From positions 1 through 64,000 of the forward strand of contig NZ_DIVJ01000050.1 in the NCBI RefSeq assembly GCF_002428305.1: 64,000 bases of DNA, in the 5' to 3' direction. A program made the translations under genes and the position numbers. Position 1 is the first letter of the stretch. Each line of letters opens with the position of its first letter. Under the pieces are notes generated by a model. That model did not search any database, had not been told where the DNA came from, and saw only the letters and a program-made list of their open reading frames with translations. This document shows, piece by piece, positions 51,441-60,480 of the stretch. The DNA is from Flavobacterium sp. UBA6135. Its GTDB lineage: Bacteria > Bacteroidota > Bacteroidia > Flavobacteriales > Flavobacteriaceae.

Positions 51441-53121
51441 TTAAAGTAACAATTTGCTTTTGTTTTAAATTGTTTATGAAATGTAAATATTCGTTTTTTG
51501 AATAGATAGAGAGAGCTCCATCTTGTTTAAACTTTTTTAATTGCTTCACTTTAGGTTTGCCTTTATAATCTCTGATGTATTCATAGTAACCTCTATTTTT
51601 TAGAAAGACACTTTCTTTTTCCCATTTTGTGTTACTTTCTTTATCGAAAGTGACAATCACTTCGTTGCCAATATTGGGTTGAATTAGTCTTTTCTGATCT
51701 TCAAAAAGTAATAAATCTTTGACATCAATTCCGTTTTCATCAATGGCAGAACTAGGGTTGTATTTTTTCACAATCAGATTTTCATTAGGACTGAAATCAA
51801 TAGCTGCATAATCAATTTCCCAAAACATAAAACCACATTCTAATTTAATTTCAACACTATTTGAATGTATTTTGCTTAAATCAATTGGTACAACTAAATC
51901 CCGAAAGGCCATTGGGCCTACTGGGTTTATCCGTTCTATTATTTCCCAAGAGGAATTAGTTTTTAGCAATACGGTTAATGGAATTCCTTGGTTGTTTTGC
52001 CAATTTATGTTTTGTTCTGGGGATACATTTTTTTGATTCTTTTGAAATGTTTCAAAATAGGATCCAAAATGTTCATTAAATTTTCCGTAAATTAAATCAA
52101 GCCAAAAGGAGTTCTTGGCTTTAAGAATTAATTTTGCAGAAGTTGAGGTTGTCGGTTTTTCAAAACGTAGTGTTAACGAATTCATGTCTGAGTTGCTTTC
52201 TGCATCATCAAATAAAAAACAGTTTTCATCTTTATATTCTAAACTGGTTTTGGTATAAATTTTATCATTTTCAAAAAGTTGAACTGGACTTTCTTTTTTA
52301 GTTATGGTGTGAAGTTTTCCGTTTTGATCAATAAGAACATCATGAGTTTTTTTGTGATTTACAACTATTAATTCCACTAAATCAGTGTATTGAATTTCCA
52401 TCAATTCATTGCTGATTTTAATTACAAATTCATTTGAATTGGAATTATAATTGGGAAGTTTTATAAAGTCATCTCTTTCTAAAGTTGGTAAAATGGCACC
52501 TGGATATAACTCACCCACAAACTCAAAAGTTTCTCCGTTTTTGACATAAACAAATGGACATGAGCTTTTTGTAGCTGCAATGATAATTGCAATAACGGCA
52601 ATAGTTCCAAACGTAAATCCTAAAACGTTTGAAAGTGTTCTCCCACTATCCTTATCATATACTTCTACTTTTTCAATTTGATCGTAAGGAATTGTTATTG
52701 ATTTACCTACTTCAAAAGGAATTTCTTGAGAAGTATAAAAATGTACCTCATTTGTTTTTATTACTTTCTTTTTATCATACTGATAGGCACTTTTCTTCTT
52801 GGTAGGGTTGTATAATAAATGCTTTTTTGAAATAGAATCTATTTCTCCCTCAATACTTTTATTGTCTTCATTTAAAACGATATTCTTTAGGTGAAAATCA
52901 TTGTTGTTTGTGTGCAATACAACATATTTTTCATTTTTGTTGATGGTGTTATAGTTTTCCGAGAAATTTTCAGAACTTGTTGGAAGGTTTTTGACGTTGT
53001 AATAGGAGCATGAAATAACTAAATTTAAAAAAATAATTACTTGAAACCATGCTACAATCTGATGGTGATTTTTAATTTTTTTTATCAGATTTTGATTTGT
53101 TGATATCTTTATATTTTTCAT
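51433..53121 (-). CDS. Large lipoprotein with a CPFVY-type domain, first gene of the radical SAM operon
   Basis: A 562-residue protein with a long N-terminal leader (about 38 residues) and lipobox VISC, followed by SYYNVKN. A transmembrane-like stretch lies near 170-185 (GFTFGTIAVIAIIIAA). Then comes the block KSSCPFVYVKNGETFEFVG, which I know from uncharacterised Bacteroidota lipoproteins, with LYPGAILPTLERDDFIKL. The rest is β-rich with Trp-rich segments (FWLDLIYGKF). Function unknown. An 8-bp overlap with the radical SAM gene indicates coupled translation. Confidence 0.8.
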   Translation of the reverse strand: MKNIKISTNQNLIKKIKNHHQIVAWFQVIIFLNLVISCSYYNVKNLPTSSENFSENYNTINKNEKYVVLHTNNNDFHLKNIVLNEDNKSIEGEIDSISKKHLLYNPTKKKSAYQYDKKKVIKTNEVHFYTSQEIPFEVGKSITIPYDQIEKVEVYDKDSGRTLSNVLGFTFGTIAVIAIIIAATKSSCPFVYVKNGETFEFVGELYPGAILPTLERDDFIKLPNYNSNSNEFVIKISNELMEIQYTDLVELIVVNHKKTHDVLIDQNGKLHTITKKESPVQLFENDKIYTKTSLEYKDENCFLFDDAESNSDMNSLTLRFEKPTTSTSAKLILKAKNSFWLDLIYGKFNEHFGSYFETFQKNQKNVSPEQNINWQNNQGIPLTVLLKTNSSWEIIERINPVGPMAFRDLVVPIDLSKIHSNSVEIKLECGFMFWEIDYAAIDFSPNENLIVKKYNPSSAIDENGIDVKDLLLFEDQKRLIQPNIGNEVIVTFDKESNTKWEKESVFLKNRGYYEYIRDYKGKPKVKQLKKFKQDGALSIYSKNEYLHFINNLKQKQIVTLND

Positions 53122-53265
53122 AAAATATTATTTTAAGTTTAAATAATATGTTAAAAATAAAAGATTCGGAGTGATTAAATTTACAAAATATAATAGTACA
53201 TCATATCAATTTATTGTAAAATTATATAGAAATTGCTATTTTGTCAATCAATTTTGAGAATTATA

Positions 53266-54051
53266 TTACCTTTTTTTTGGAGTAGATTTAAAGGTTTCCG
53301 GCTTCGTATTAATTTTAGGCAAACTCGCTTCTTCCGTTTTGCTTGAAGGTTCAATCAATTGATTTAGTTCATTAATTTCAACTTCTGATAAATCACGATA
53401 TCTTCCCACCGGAATGTCTAAAGAAATATTGATAATTCGAATACGTTTTAAAGTCGTAACTTCATATCCCAAATACTCACACATTCGTCTGATTTGACGA
53501 TTTAAACCTTGCGTTAAAATAATTTTAAAAACAAATTTACTAATCTGTTCTACTTTACATTTTCGAGTAACGGTATCTAAAATTGGTACGCCATTTCCCA
53601 TTCGTTGGATGAATCTATCGGTTATGGGCTTGTCAACCGTGACAATATATTCTTTTTCGTGATTGTTTCTTGCACGAAGAATTTTATTTACAATATCACC
53701 ATCATTTGTCATAAAAATCAAACCTTCACTGGCTTTATCCAAACGGCCAATCGGAAAAATTCGTTCAGGATAATTGATATAATCAACTATATTATTTCGA
53801 ACTGTTTGATTGGTGGTACATTCTATGCCGGCCGGTTTGTTAAAAGCCAAATAAACAGGTTTTTCTCTGTTTTCACGAATCAGTTTGCCATCTACTCTGA
53901 TTTCATCAGTTTCGCTAATTTTTGTACCCATTTCAGGAACTATTCCATTGATGGTTACTCTTCCTTCTGAAATTAATTTGTCAGCTTCTCTTCGAGAACA
54001 ATACCCCGATTCGGATAAAAATTTATTAATTCGTTTTCCTGAATTTTCCAT
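53266..54051 (-). CDS. rluF: 23S rRNA pseudouridine synthase, RluF type
   Basis: A 261-residue enzyme. An N-terminal S4 domain (RINKFLSESGYCSRREADKLI, residues 7-60) is followed by the RsuA-type catalytic domain, with the catalytic Asp in IGRLDKASEGLIFMT near 104. The block NKPAGIECTT near 70 and GLNRQIRRMCEYLGYEVTTL near 185 favour RluF over RluB/RsuA. It makes pseudouridine in the 23S rRNA A-loop region or in tRNA. A -7 box ends only 5 nt before the ATG, so the mRNA may be nearly leaderless. The tail is Lys/Pro-rich and not conserved. Confidence 0.88.
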   Translation of the reverse strand: MENSGKRINKFLSESGYCSRREADKLISEGRVTINGIVPEMGTKISETDEIRVDGKLIRENREKPVYLAFNKPAGIECTTNQTVRNNIVDYINYPERIFPIGRLDKASEGLIFMTNDGDIVNKILRARNNHEKEYIVTVDKPITDRFIQRMGNGVPILDTVTRKCKVEQISKFVFKIILTQGLNRQIRRMCEYLGYEVTTLKRIRIINISLDIPVGRYRDLSEVEINELNQLIEPSSKTEEASLPKINTKPETFKSTPKKR

Positions 54052-54056
54052 GATGG

Positions 54057-54064
54057 CAAAGGTA
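54057..54064 (-). promoter_or_regulatory. Bacteroidota -7 box (TACCTTTG) for rluF
   Basis: CAAAGGTA on plus. The box ends 5 nt upstream of the ATG at 54051, implying a leaderless or very short-leader transcript. Confidence 0.5.
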
Positions 54065-54164
54065 ACTTTTATTCATTAATTTATGAAAATCAATTTTTTA
54101 GGATGTCTTTATAAAATTATTAAATTGCAATGATTTTAAAATCAAAAAATTAATTCGGAATTGG

Positions 54165-55841
54165 ATGATTAGAACGGCTATTTTTAATGTTTTATTATTT
54201 TGGATTTCTGTTTCGTTTAGTCAAAATCGAAAGGGACAATTTCATTTGAACCAATCAAGTGAAATGCACGAACTATATGTACGATTTTCAGCTACAATAG
54301 ATTTTTCATCTGGAGATTACATTACTGTTACAAAAAATCAGATTCCGGGTTTTGAAACCTTGCAGAATGAATTTTCCATTTCTTTCGAAAGAGGAATTTT
54401 AATGGAAGAGGAGGCACTTTACCGAATGGAACAAAATGCGTTACAGCTTAATAATGACGACGGTTCGATAAAAATTTTAAAAAATATTTTAAAGGTAAAC
54501 ATTTCAAAACCAACCAATGAGAGACTTCTGGAACTCGCTACAAAATTGGAAGAATTATCAAACGTTGACTATTGTAGTCTCATCTCACTCGAGCCCATTC
54601 GACCACCATTTGATATTATGCCGGTCACTCCAAATTTTGAAGTAAATCAAAATTATATTGCAGCAAATCCCGGAGTAAATATGCAACACGCCTGGAATTT
54701 GGGATTAATCGGAAGTGGAATCAAAATCAGAGATGTTGAATACGGATTCAACAAAAATCACGAAGAATTCCATCAGATAAATGCTTTTTTGGCTACAGGA
54801 ATGACGGTCAATTCGAATGCTTCTGTTGATTATACAGAACATGGAACTGCCGTTTTTGGAATTGTTTATGCTCACAAAGGCAATTATGGCGTTTCCGGAA
54901 TGGCATATGGAGCAACTGAAATGATTTTGTTTCCGGAGTGGCAACAAACGGGGTATAATCGAATTTTTGCAATAACGCAATCCATTCAAAATTCTTCGCC
55001 CGGAGATATTATTATTTTTGAAATGCAAACCGGCGGTCAAAACGATCAATTTGTTCCGGCAGAATATAACAATGTGGTTTGGGATTTAACACTAGCCGCC
55101 TCCAATAGTGGAATTATCATTGTTGCGGCAGCAGGTAACGGAAACCAAAATTTAAATTCAGCTTTTTATCAACCTTACATGAATCGTGGGGATAGTGGTG
55201 CTATAATTGTTGGAGCAGGGACTTCTACTTTGGCTCACAATAAAATGTGGTACAGCACCCATGGCACTAGAGTAGATGTTCAAGCTTGGGGTGAAAATGT
55301 TTATTCAACTGGTTATGGCGATGCTATTACAATTGGCGGTGATTTTAACCAACGGTATACCAATTTTGCAGGAACAAGTTCTGCAACACCAATTGTTGCC
55401 TCTTGTGCGATTGTTTTACAATCCTACCATCATTCCTTAAATGGAAACTATTTGACCGGTCCGCAAATGAGGGAATTATTAAAAGTTACAGGAATCGCTC
55501 AGGGAAATCCGGGTGCTGGTGCTATTGGTCCGATTCCAAATATGCAAATCGCTATTCAAAAGATATACGATGATTATGTGTTGTTGAATTTAGCTACGAA
55601 TGAACTAACTAATTTTTCAGTATTTCCAAATCCCGCTTCTGATAAAATTACTTTGATGGTTTCAAATGATTTGACAAAAAATGCTCAAATAGAAATATTC
55701 AATTCTTTAGGGCAAAAAATATATCAGTCATCAGTTCCTGATTCAAGAGAAATCAATATTTCCGGATATAATTCAGGGGTTTATTTTTTGAAAATATCTG
55801 ATGGTAAATTTTCAACCGTAAAAAAAATCGCTAAGCGTTAG
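54165..55841 (+). CDS. Secreted subtilisin-like protease with T9SS type A sorting domain
   Basis: A 558-residue S8-family peptidase. Signal peptide to about residue 19; catalytic triad Asp in IKIRDVEYGFN near 189, His in YTEHGTAVFGI near 225 and Ser in GTSSATPIVAS near 405, with oxyanion Asn in AAAGNGN. The C-terminal 80 residues are a type IX sorting domain: NFSVFPNPASDKITL, then IFNSLGQKIYQ, ending YFLKISDGKFSTVKKIAKR. It is exported across the outer membrane and attached or released. The 3' end overlaps the converging α/β-hydrolase gene by 11 bp. Confidence 0.93.
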   Translation: MIRTAIFNVLLFWISVSFSQNRKGQFHLNQSSEMHELYVRFSATIDFSSGDYITVTKNQIPGFETLQNEFSISFERGILMEEEALYRMEQNALQLNNDDGSIKILKNILKVNISKPTNERLLELATKLEELSNVDYCSLISLEPIRPPFDIMPVTPNFEVNQNYIAANPGVNMQHAWNLGLIGSGIKIRDVEYGFNKNHEEFHQINAFLATGMTVNSNASVDYTEHGTAVFGIVYAHKGNYGVSGMAYGATEMILFPEWQQTGYNRIFAITQSIQNSSPGDIIIFEMQTGGQNDQFVPAEYNNVVWDLTLAASNSGIIIVAAAGNGNQNLNSAFYQPYMNRGDSGAIIVGAGTSTLAHNKMWYSTHGTRVDVQAWGENVYSTGYGDAITIGGDFNQRYTNFAGTSSATPIVASCAIVLQSYHHSLNGNYLTGPQMRELLKVTGIAQGNPGAGAIGPIPNMQIAIQKIYDDYVLLNLATNELTNFSVFPNPASDKITLMVSNDLTKNAQIEIFNSLGQKIYQSSVPDSREINISGYNSGVYFLKISDGKFSTVKKIAKR

Positions 55842-56688
55842 CTTTGTCTTCAAATAAGTAGTTGTAGATTTTTTGATACATTTTTTCATCGTGCATGCTA
55901 TGACCCAAACCTTGGGTTTCAATGAAAATTGCATTTTTCCAGCTGCTTATAATTTTTTGACTTTCTTTAAATGACACTACATCATCTTCTGTGTCATGAG
56001 CCACAATTCCAGATATTTCTAGTGTTGAAGCCATTTTGGCACCACTAAAATCGATAATTTTCAATTTGAATTTTTCTTCAAAATAGTTTTCCAATTGTTT
56101 TGAAACACGGTTGTTTAAACCTAAAATTCTTTTAAAATTAAAAATCAAAACATCCAAATCCGAAGGAGAACCAATTAGAATTATTTTTTTTATTGATTCA
56201 GGTTTGTAAAAATGTTGGTGAAACAAACAGGCAGAACCACCTATGGAATGTCCGATTATAATAGAAGGTTCAAAATGTTTTACTACCAGATTAATAAACG
56301 AAGCATATTTTGGCACGTTGAATTCTACGCCGTTTGATAAACCGTGAGCCGGACCGTCAAGTGCAATTATGGTACTTCCTGATTTTTGCAATTGATGAAT
56401 TAAAAGTTCCCAACGCGAAGCATTGCTTTCCCAACCGTGAACCAAAATAATTTTAGTAGCATTTCCCGACCAAACATATACTGGAAATTTGTGATTTTCT
56501 AATTCAAAAAAATCAAAAGAAGCTTGCTTTAAAATGGTCGGTAAATTTTCATTTTGCAGTCTTCCAGCTCTTGGAGTACTGAAAAATTTATAGGCAATTT
56601 CTTTGGCTTTTTTGGGATAGATATAGCTTAAAAAATTTATAAAATTGCCAATGCAAAAAATAATAAATGAATTTAAAAATTGTTTCAT
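55831..56688 (-). CDS. Alpha/beta hydrolase
   Basis: A 285-residue hydrolase with an N-terminal amphipathic or membrane-associated segment (IIFCIGNFINFLSYIY). The core has the strand VILVHGWESNASRWELL near 80, nucleophile elbow IIGHSIGGSACL near 145, Asp in VAHDTEDDVVSF near 235 and His in GLGHSMHDEK near 267. Substrate unknown. It overlaps the subtilase gene by 11 bp at the 3' ends (convergent). Confidence 0.85.
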   Translation of the reverse strand: MKQFLNSFIIFCIGNFINFLSYIYPKKAKEIAYKFFSTPRAGRLQNENLPTILKQASFDFFELENHKFPVYVWSGNATKIILVHGWESNASRWELLIHQLQKSGSTIIALDGPAHGLSNGVEFNVPKYASFINLVVKHFEPSIIIGHSIGGSACLFHQHFYKPESIKKIILIGSPSDLDVLIFNFKRILGLNNRVSKQLENYFEEKFKLKIIDFSGAKMASTLEISGIVAHDTEDDVVSFKESQKIISSWKNAIFIETQGLGHSMHDEKMYQKIYNYLFEDKANA

Positions 56689-56692
56689 AAAA

Positions 56693-56712
56693 AAAACCCC
56701 GATTGGGGTTTT
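56693..56712 (-). terminator. Intrinsic terminator after the coiled-coil gene
   Basis: AAAACCCC (56693-56700) pairs with GGGGTTTT (56705-56712) around GATT; on minus it ends in a T-run. Confidence 0.85.
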
Positions 56713-56718
56713 AAAAGA

Positions 56719-57498
56719 TTATATGCTTTTGAATACGTTTTCCATTTTTTCTTTTTCCTCGTTGGCTAAAGCAGCATCAACTAAAATTCTACCACTATGT
56801 TCGTCTGTGATAATTTTTTTTCTGGCAGCAATTTCAACTTGGGTTTGTGGTGGAATGGTAAAGAACGACCCGGCAGAAGCTCCTCTTTCTATAGAAACAA
56901 CAGCCAATCCGTTTTTAACACTGCTTCTGATTCTGTTGTAAGCAGCTAAAATTCTTTCTTCAATTTTACCTTGGTATTCTGCAGAAAGATTCATTAAAAA
57001 CTCTTCTTCTTTTTGAGTTTCAGACATGATATCGCCTAATTCTGCTTTTTTGTGCTCTAAATGATTTTGTTTAGAAGAAAGTTTTTCTGTTGCTTCAGCA
57101 ATTTGAACTTTCTTAAATTCAGTAGAAGCTTTCAATTCTTTAATTTGCTTTTCTGCTAACTGAATTTCTAATTCTTGGTATTCAATTTCCTTTGTAAGTG
57201 AGTTGAATTCTCTGTTATTCCTAACGTTTTTTTGTTGTTCAGTATATTTTTTAATACCTTCTTTGTGAGCCTCAATAGCGTTTTTCTTTGCTTTAATTTG
57301 CTCGTCAATAGTATCTAAATCTACTTTTAATTTCTCTGAACGCGATTTTAATCCTGCAACTTCATCCTCTAAATCTTGCACCTCAAGAGGCAATTCTCCT
57401 CTGATATTTCTAATTTCGTCTATTCGCGAATCAATTAATTGCAAATCATAGAGTGCTCTTAACTTCTCTTCTACACTCATTTCTTTAACGTTTGTCAT
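56719..57498 (-). CDS. Coiled-coil protein of the C4-type zinc-ribbon family, zinc cysteines lost
   Basis: A 259-residue protein. A long antiparallel coiled coil (about 10-180) ends in the region where relatives carry a four-cysteine ribbon. Here the equivalent sequence reads GASAGSFFTIPPQTQVEIAARKKIITDEHSGRIL, with no cysteine at any of the four expected places, while the PPQ-EI core and SGRIL tail are kept. Family members bind RNA or associate with translation in other bacteria, but the function is not settled. It follows the Nif3-like gene by only 3 bp, so the two form an operon. Confidence 0.85.
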   Translation of the reverse strand: MTNVKEMSVEEKLRALYDLQLIDSRIDEIRNIRGELPLEVQDLEDEVAGLKSRSEKLKVDLDTIDEQIKAKKNAIEAHKEGIKKYTEQQKNVRNNREFNSLTKEIEYQELEIQLAEKQIKELKASTEFKKVQIAEATEKLSSKQNHLEHKKAELGDIMSETQKEEEFLMNLSAEYQGKIEERILAAYNRIRSSVKNGLAVVSIERGASAGSFFTIPPQTQVEIAARKKIITDEHSGRILVDAALANEEKEKMENVFKSI

Positions 57499-57501
57499 AA
57501 C

Positions 57502-58596
57502 TTAAAAGTACTTAACTGGATTTGTATTTTCTTCTGATAAAATGATTGCAAAATTAGGAATTTTTTTGATAAGAAAATCAACAATATAATTTTTTGTGTA
57601 GCGTTCGCTTTCATAATGTCCAATATCTGCTAAAAGCAACTGATTTTCAGCTTCATAGAATTGATGGTATTTCAAATCTGCTGTTATAAAAGCATTCGCT
57701 CCTTGTTTTATTGCTTCTTTTATGGCAAAACTCCCTGAGCCTCCTAAAACTGCTACTTTTGAGACTTTTTTACCTAAAAAAGCACTGTGTCTTATGCTTT
57801 CACATTTCATTTTATCTTTCACCTGTTGTAGAAATTCTGACTCAGAAACAGGAGTTTCTAATTGTCCAATCATCCCCAAACCAATGTTTTGATGTTTGTT
57901 TTGCAGTTCATAAATTTCATAAGCTACCTCTTCATAGCAATGATTTTGGAACAAAGCTTTTAAAATTTTTGATTCTAAATGCTTTTCAAAAGTTACTTCT
58001 ATTTTAATTTCTTCGTTTTCAACAAATTCAAATCGTTCGCCAATTTCCGGATTGCTGTTCTCATTTCCTAAATAGGTGCCAATGCCTTTTGAATTAAAAC
58101 TACAGTCTTCGTAGTTGCCAATGGTTCCTGCTCCGGCTTCAAAAAGAGCGTTTCTTAATTCTGTATGATTTTCGGGAATGGTATAGGTTACTAACTTTCG
58201 AATAAATTTTTCTTTGGGTACTAAAATTTTAGTGTTTTTTAAACCTAAAGCATTGCAAATAATTTTATTAACTCCTTCTTTATGATTATCTAAAGCAGTA
58301 TGAACGGCATAGATGGCGATGTCATTTTTAATGGCTTTGATGATGACTCTTTCCACATAATTTTTTCCGGTTATTTTTTTTAAACCGGAGAATAAAATAG
58401 GGTGAAAGCAAACAATAAGGTTGCATTTTTTAGAAATGGCTTCATCAACAACATTTTCTAAGGCATCGTGACAAACCAGTATTCCGGAAATTTCTTGATT
58501 TTCATTTCCGGTTAACAAACCAACATTGTCAAAATCTTCGGCATAAGCTAAAGGTGCAATCTCTTCTAAAACTTGAATAATGTGGTTGAGTTTCAT
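57502..58596 (-). CDS. Nif3-like dinuclear metal-centre protein with inserted PII-like domain
   Basis: A 364-residue protein of the NIF3/YbgI family, which forms hexamers with a two-metal site. Metal-site text is LIVCFHPILFSGLKKI near 58 and the C-terminal GANAFITADLKYHQFYE near 300 with LADIGHYESE near 325. Between residues about 130 and 235 is the PII/CutA-like insert seen in the long form. Proposed roles include GTP cyclohydrolase-like or tRNA-linked activities, none confirmed for this form. Co-transcribed with the coiled-coil gene; a -7 box lies at 58630-58637. Confidence 0.9.
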   Translation of the reverse strand: MKLNHIIQVLEEIAPLAYAEDFDNVGLLTGNENQEISGILVCHDALENVVDEAISKKCNLIVCFHPILFSGLKKITGKNYVERVIIKAIKNDIAIYAVHTALDNHKEGVNKIICNALGLKNTKILVPKEKFIRKLVTYTIPENHTELRNALFEAGAGTIGNYEDCSFNSKGIGTYLGNENSNPEIGERFEFVENEEIKIEVTFEKHLESKILKALFQNHCYEEVAYEIYELQNKHQNIGLGMIGQLETPVSESEFLQQVKDKMKCESIRHSAFLGKKVSKVAVLGGSGSFAIKEAIKQGANAFITADLKYHQFYEAENQLLLADIGHYESERYTKNYIVDFLIKKIPNFAIILSEENTNPVKYF

Positions 58597-58629
58597 TGTA
58601 GTATAATTGATGGATTAGTTTATTTCTTT

Positions 58630-58637
58630 CAAAGATA
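58630..58637 (-). promoter_or_regulatory. Bacteroidota -7 box (TATCTTTG) for the Nif3 operon
   Basis: CAAAGATA on plus, 33 nt before the ATG at 58596, in the divergent spacer shared with lpxK. Confidence 0.5.
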
Positions 58638-58658
58638 AAAATTACCTACTTTCGTAGT

Positions 58659-59684
58659 ATGATTTTAGTTAGAAAATTACTTTTTCCATTTGCAATTTTA
58701 TATGGTTTTGTGACAGCCATTAGAAACTTTTTATATGATAAAGCAATTTTAAAGTCATTTGCATTCGATATTCCGGTTATTGCTGTGGGGAATTTATCTG
58801 TTGGCGGAACCGGAAAAACACCCCAAATTGAATTTTTAATTCGAATTTTGCAAGACAACTACCGTGTTGCTACGTTAAGTCGTGGATACAAACGAAAATC
58901 AACAGGTTTTCAATTGGCAGATGCTTCTTCAACCGTAGCCGATTTAGGCGATGAATCGTTTCAGTATCATACAAAATTCCCCAATTTGGAAGTAGCTGTC
59001 GATGCCGACCGGGTAAATGGAATTACTCAATTGTTGCATCAAACTATTCCACCTCAAGTGATTTTGTTGGATGATGCTTTTCAACACCGAAGAGTTAAAG
59101 CAGGATTTTATGTTTTATTGACTGCTTTTGACGATTTATATATTGATGATTTTATGTTGCCAACCGGTAATTTAAGAGAGTACCAATCGGGAGCAACAAG
59201 AGCTTCTGTGGTAATTGTTACCAAATGTCCCATTGATTTGTCTGAAAAACAACGACTTGAAATCGAAAAAAAATTACAAGTAAAAAGCTATCAAAAACTT
59301 TTTTTTAGTAGTATTTCCTACGATGAATTTGTGTATTCTGAAACTACAAAAATGGCAATTAAAGAAATTAAAGAATCAGAAAAACTTTTAGTTTCAGGAA
59401 TTGCAAAACCAAAACCATTCTATGATTTTGTACAAAAGGACTCCGATGAAAAATTGACTTTCAATGATCATCATGATTTTGCTGAAAGTGATATTGCTTT
59501 GATTCGAAATAAATCCAAAGGAAAAATTATAGTGACTACCGAAAAAGATTATATGCGGTTAAAAGGAAAATTGAAACCGGAAAAATTATTCTTTTTACCA
59601 ATTAAAAGCACTTTTATTCAAAACGAATTAGAATTTATAAATACAATTAAAAATTATGTGGAACAAAGTACAAGAAACCGTTAG
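58659..59684 (+). CDS. lpxK: Tetraacyldisaccharide 4'-kinase
   Basis: A 341-residue inner-membrane-associated kinase of lipid A synthesis, phosphorylating the 4' position of the disaccharide precursor. An N-terminal hydrophobic helix is followed by the P-loop VGNLSVGGTGKTPQIE near 47, then LSRGYKRKSTGF near 75, the catalytic DDAFQHRRVK near 142 and VTTEKDYMRL near 290. Length and motif order are typical. Its last 29 bp overlap the start of the purine nucleoside phosphorylase gene, so translation is coupled. Confidence 0.95.
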   Translation: MILVRKLLFPFAILYGFVTAIRNFLYDKAILKSFAFDIPVIAVGNLSVGGTGKTPQIEFLIRILQDNYRVATLSRGYKRKSTGFQLADASSTVADLGDESFQYHTKFPNLEVAVDADRVNGITQLLHQTIPPQVILLDDAFQHRRVKAGFYVLLTAFDDLYIDDFMLPTGNLREYQSGATRASVVIVTKCPIDLSEKQRLEIEKKLQVKSYQKLFFSSISYDEFVYSETTKMAIKEIKESEKLLVSGIAKPKPFYDFVQKDSDEKLTFNDHHDFAESDIALIRNKSKGKIIVTTEKDYMRLKGKLKPEKLFFLPIKSTFIQNELEFINTIKNYVEQSTRNR

Positions 59685-60468
59685 TTATCTTAAGGAAAAA
59701 ACAAATTTTACACCTGAATTTGGAGTTATTTTAGGTTCAGGATTGGGTTCGTTTACTCAAGATTTAGAAATAGAATTTACGATTCCTTATGCTGAAATTC
59801 CGAATTTTCCGGTATCGACAGTTCAAGGTCACAAAGGTGCTTTGGTTTTTGGGAGAATTGGTTCCAAGAAAGTAGTAGCAATGCAAGGAAGGTTTCATTA
59901 TTATGAAGGTTATGATATGCAAACGGTTACATTTCCGGTTAGAGTGATGAAATATTTGGGAGTGACCAAACTTATTGTTTCCAATGCTTCCGGAGGTGTA
60001 AATGATAATTATGAAGTGGGTGATATTGTGGTGATAAAAGACCACATCAATATGTTTCCCGATCATCCGCTACGAGGTCAAAACGACGAGCGATTCGGAC
60101 CGCGATTCGTGAATATGAGCGAGGCCTATTCGTTGGACATGATTAAGCAATTGAAAACAATTGCAACGCAAAATGCAATAAGTTTGAAAGACGGAATTTA
60201 TTTAGGACTTCAGGGGCCCACTTTTGAAACCTTGGCAGAATATAAAATGGTAAAAATTTTAGGTGCTGATTGTGTCGGAATGTCAACCGTTCCCGAAGTT
60301 ATTGTTGCCCGACATATGAATGTAGATTGTCTTGGAATTTCGGTCATTACCGATATGGGGAATGAGGAATCAATTCATGAAGTAAACCATCAAGAAGTGT
60401 TAGAAGCTGCCCGAAAAGCAGAACCTAATGTTAGAAAATTAATTAAATTATTTATAGAAACAATCTAA
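59656..60468 (+). CDS. Purine-nucleoside phosphorylase (PNP-I, trimeric type)
   Basis: A 270-residue enzyme cleaving (deoxy)guanosine or inosine with phosphate for purine salvage. Motifs: LGSGLGSFT near 29, GALVFGRIG near 60, MQGRFHYYEGYD near 77, VSNASGGVNDNYEVGDIV near 110, GPTFETLAEY near 190, GMSTVPEVIVARHM near 210 and the substrate-specificity region VITDMGNEES near 237. Overlaps lpxK by 29 bp and is followed 12 bp later by the amidohydrolase gene, so all three are likely one transcript. Confidence 0.94.
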   Translation: MWNKVQETVSYLKEKTNFTPEFGVILGSGLGSFTQDLEIEFTIPYAEIPNFPVSTVQGHKGALVFGRIGSKKVVAMQGRFHYYEGYDMQTVTFPVRVMKYLGVTKLIVSNASGGVNDNYEVGDIVVIKDHINMFPDHPLRGQNDERFGPRFVNMSEAYSLDMIKQLKTIATQNAISLKDGIYLGLQGPTFETLAEYKMVKILGADCVGMSTVPEVIVARHMNVDCLGISVITDMGNEESIHEVNHQEVLEAARKAEPNVRKLIKLFIETI

Positions 60469-60480
60469 TAAATTTAAAAA

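Noticed and set aside
50193..53121. RiPP biosynthetic cluster
   Set aside because: A SPASM enzyme is present, but I found no short precursor ORF, peptidase or exporter around it; I keep only the neutral three-gene operon.
53605..53970. 121-aa plus-strand gene
   Set aside because: Antisense to rluF, which has intact catalytic motifs.
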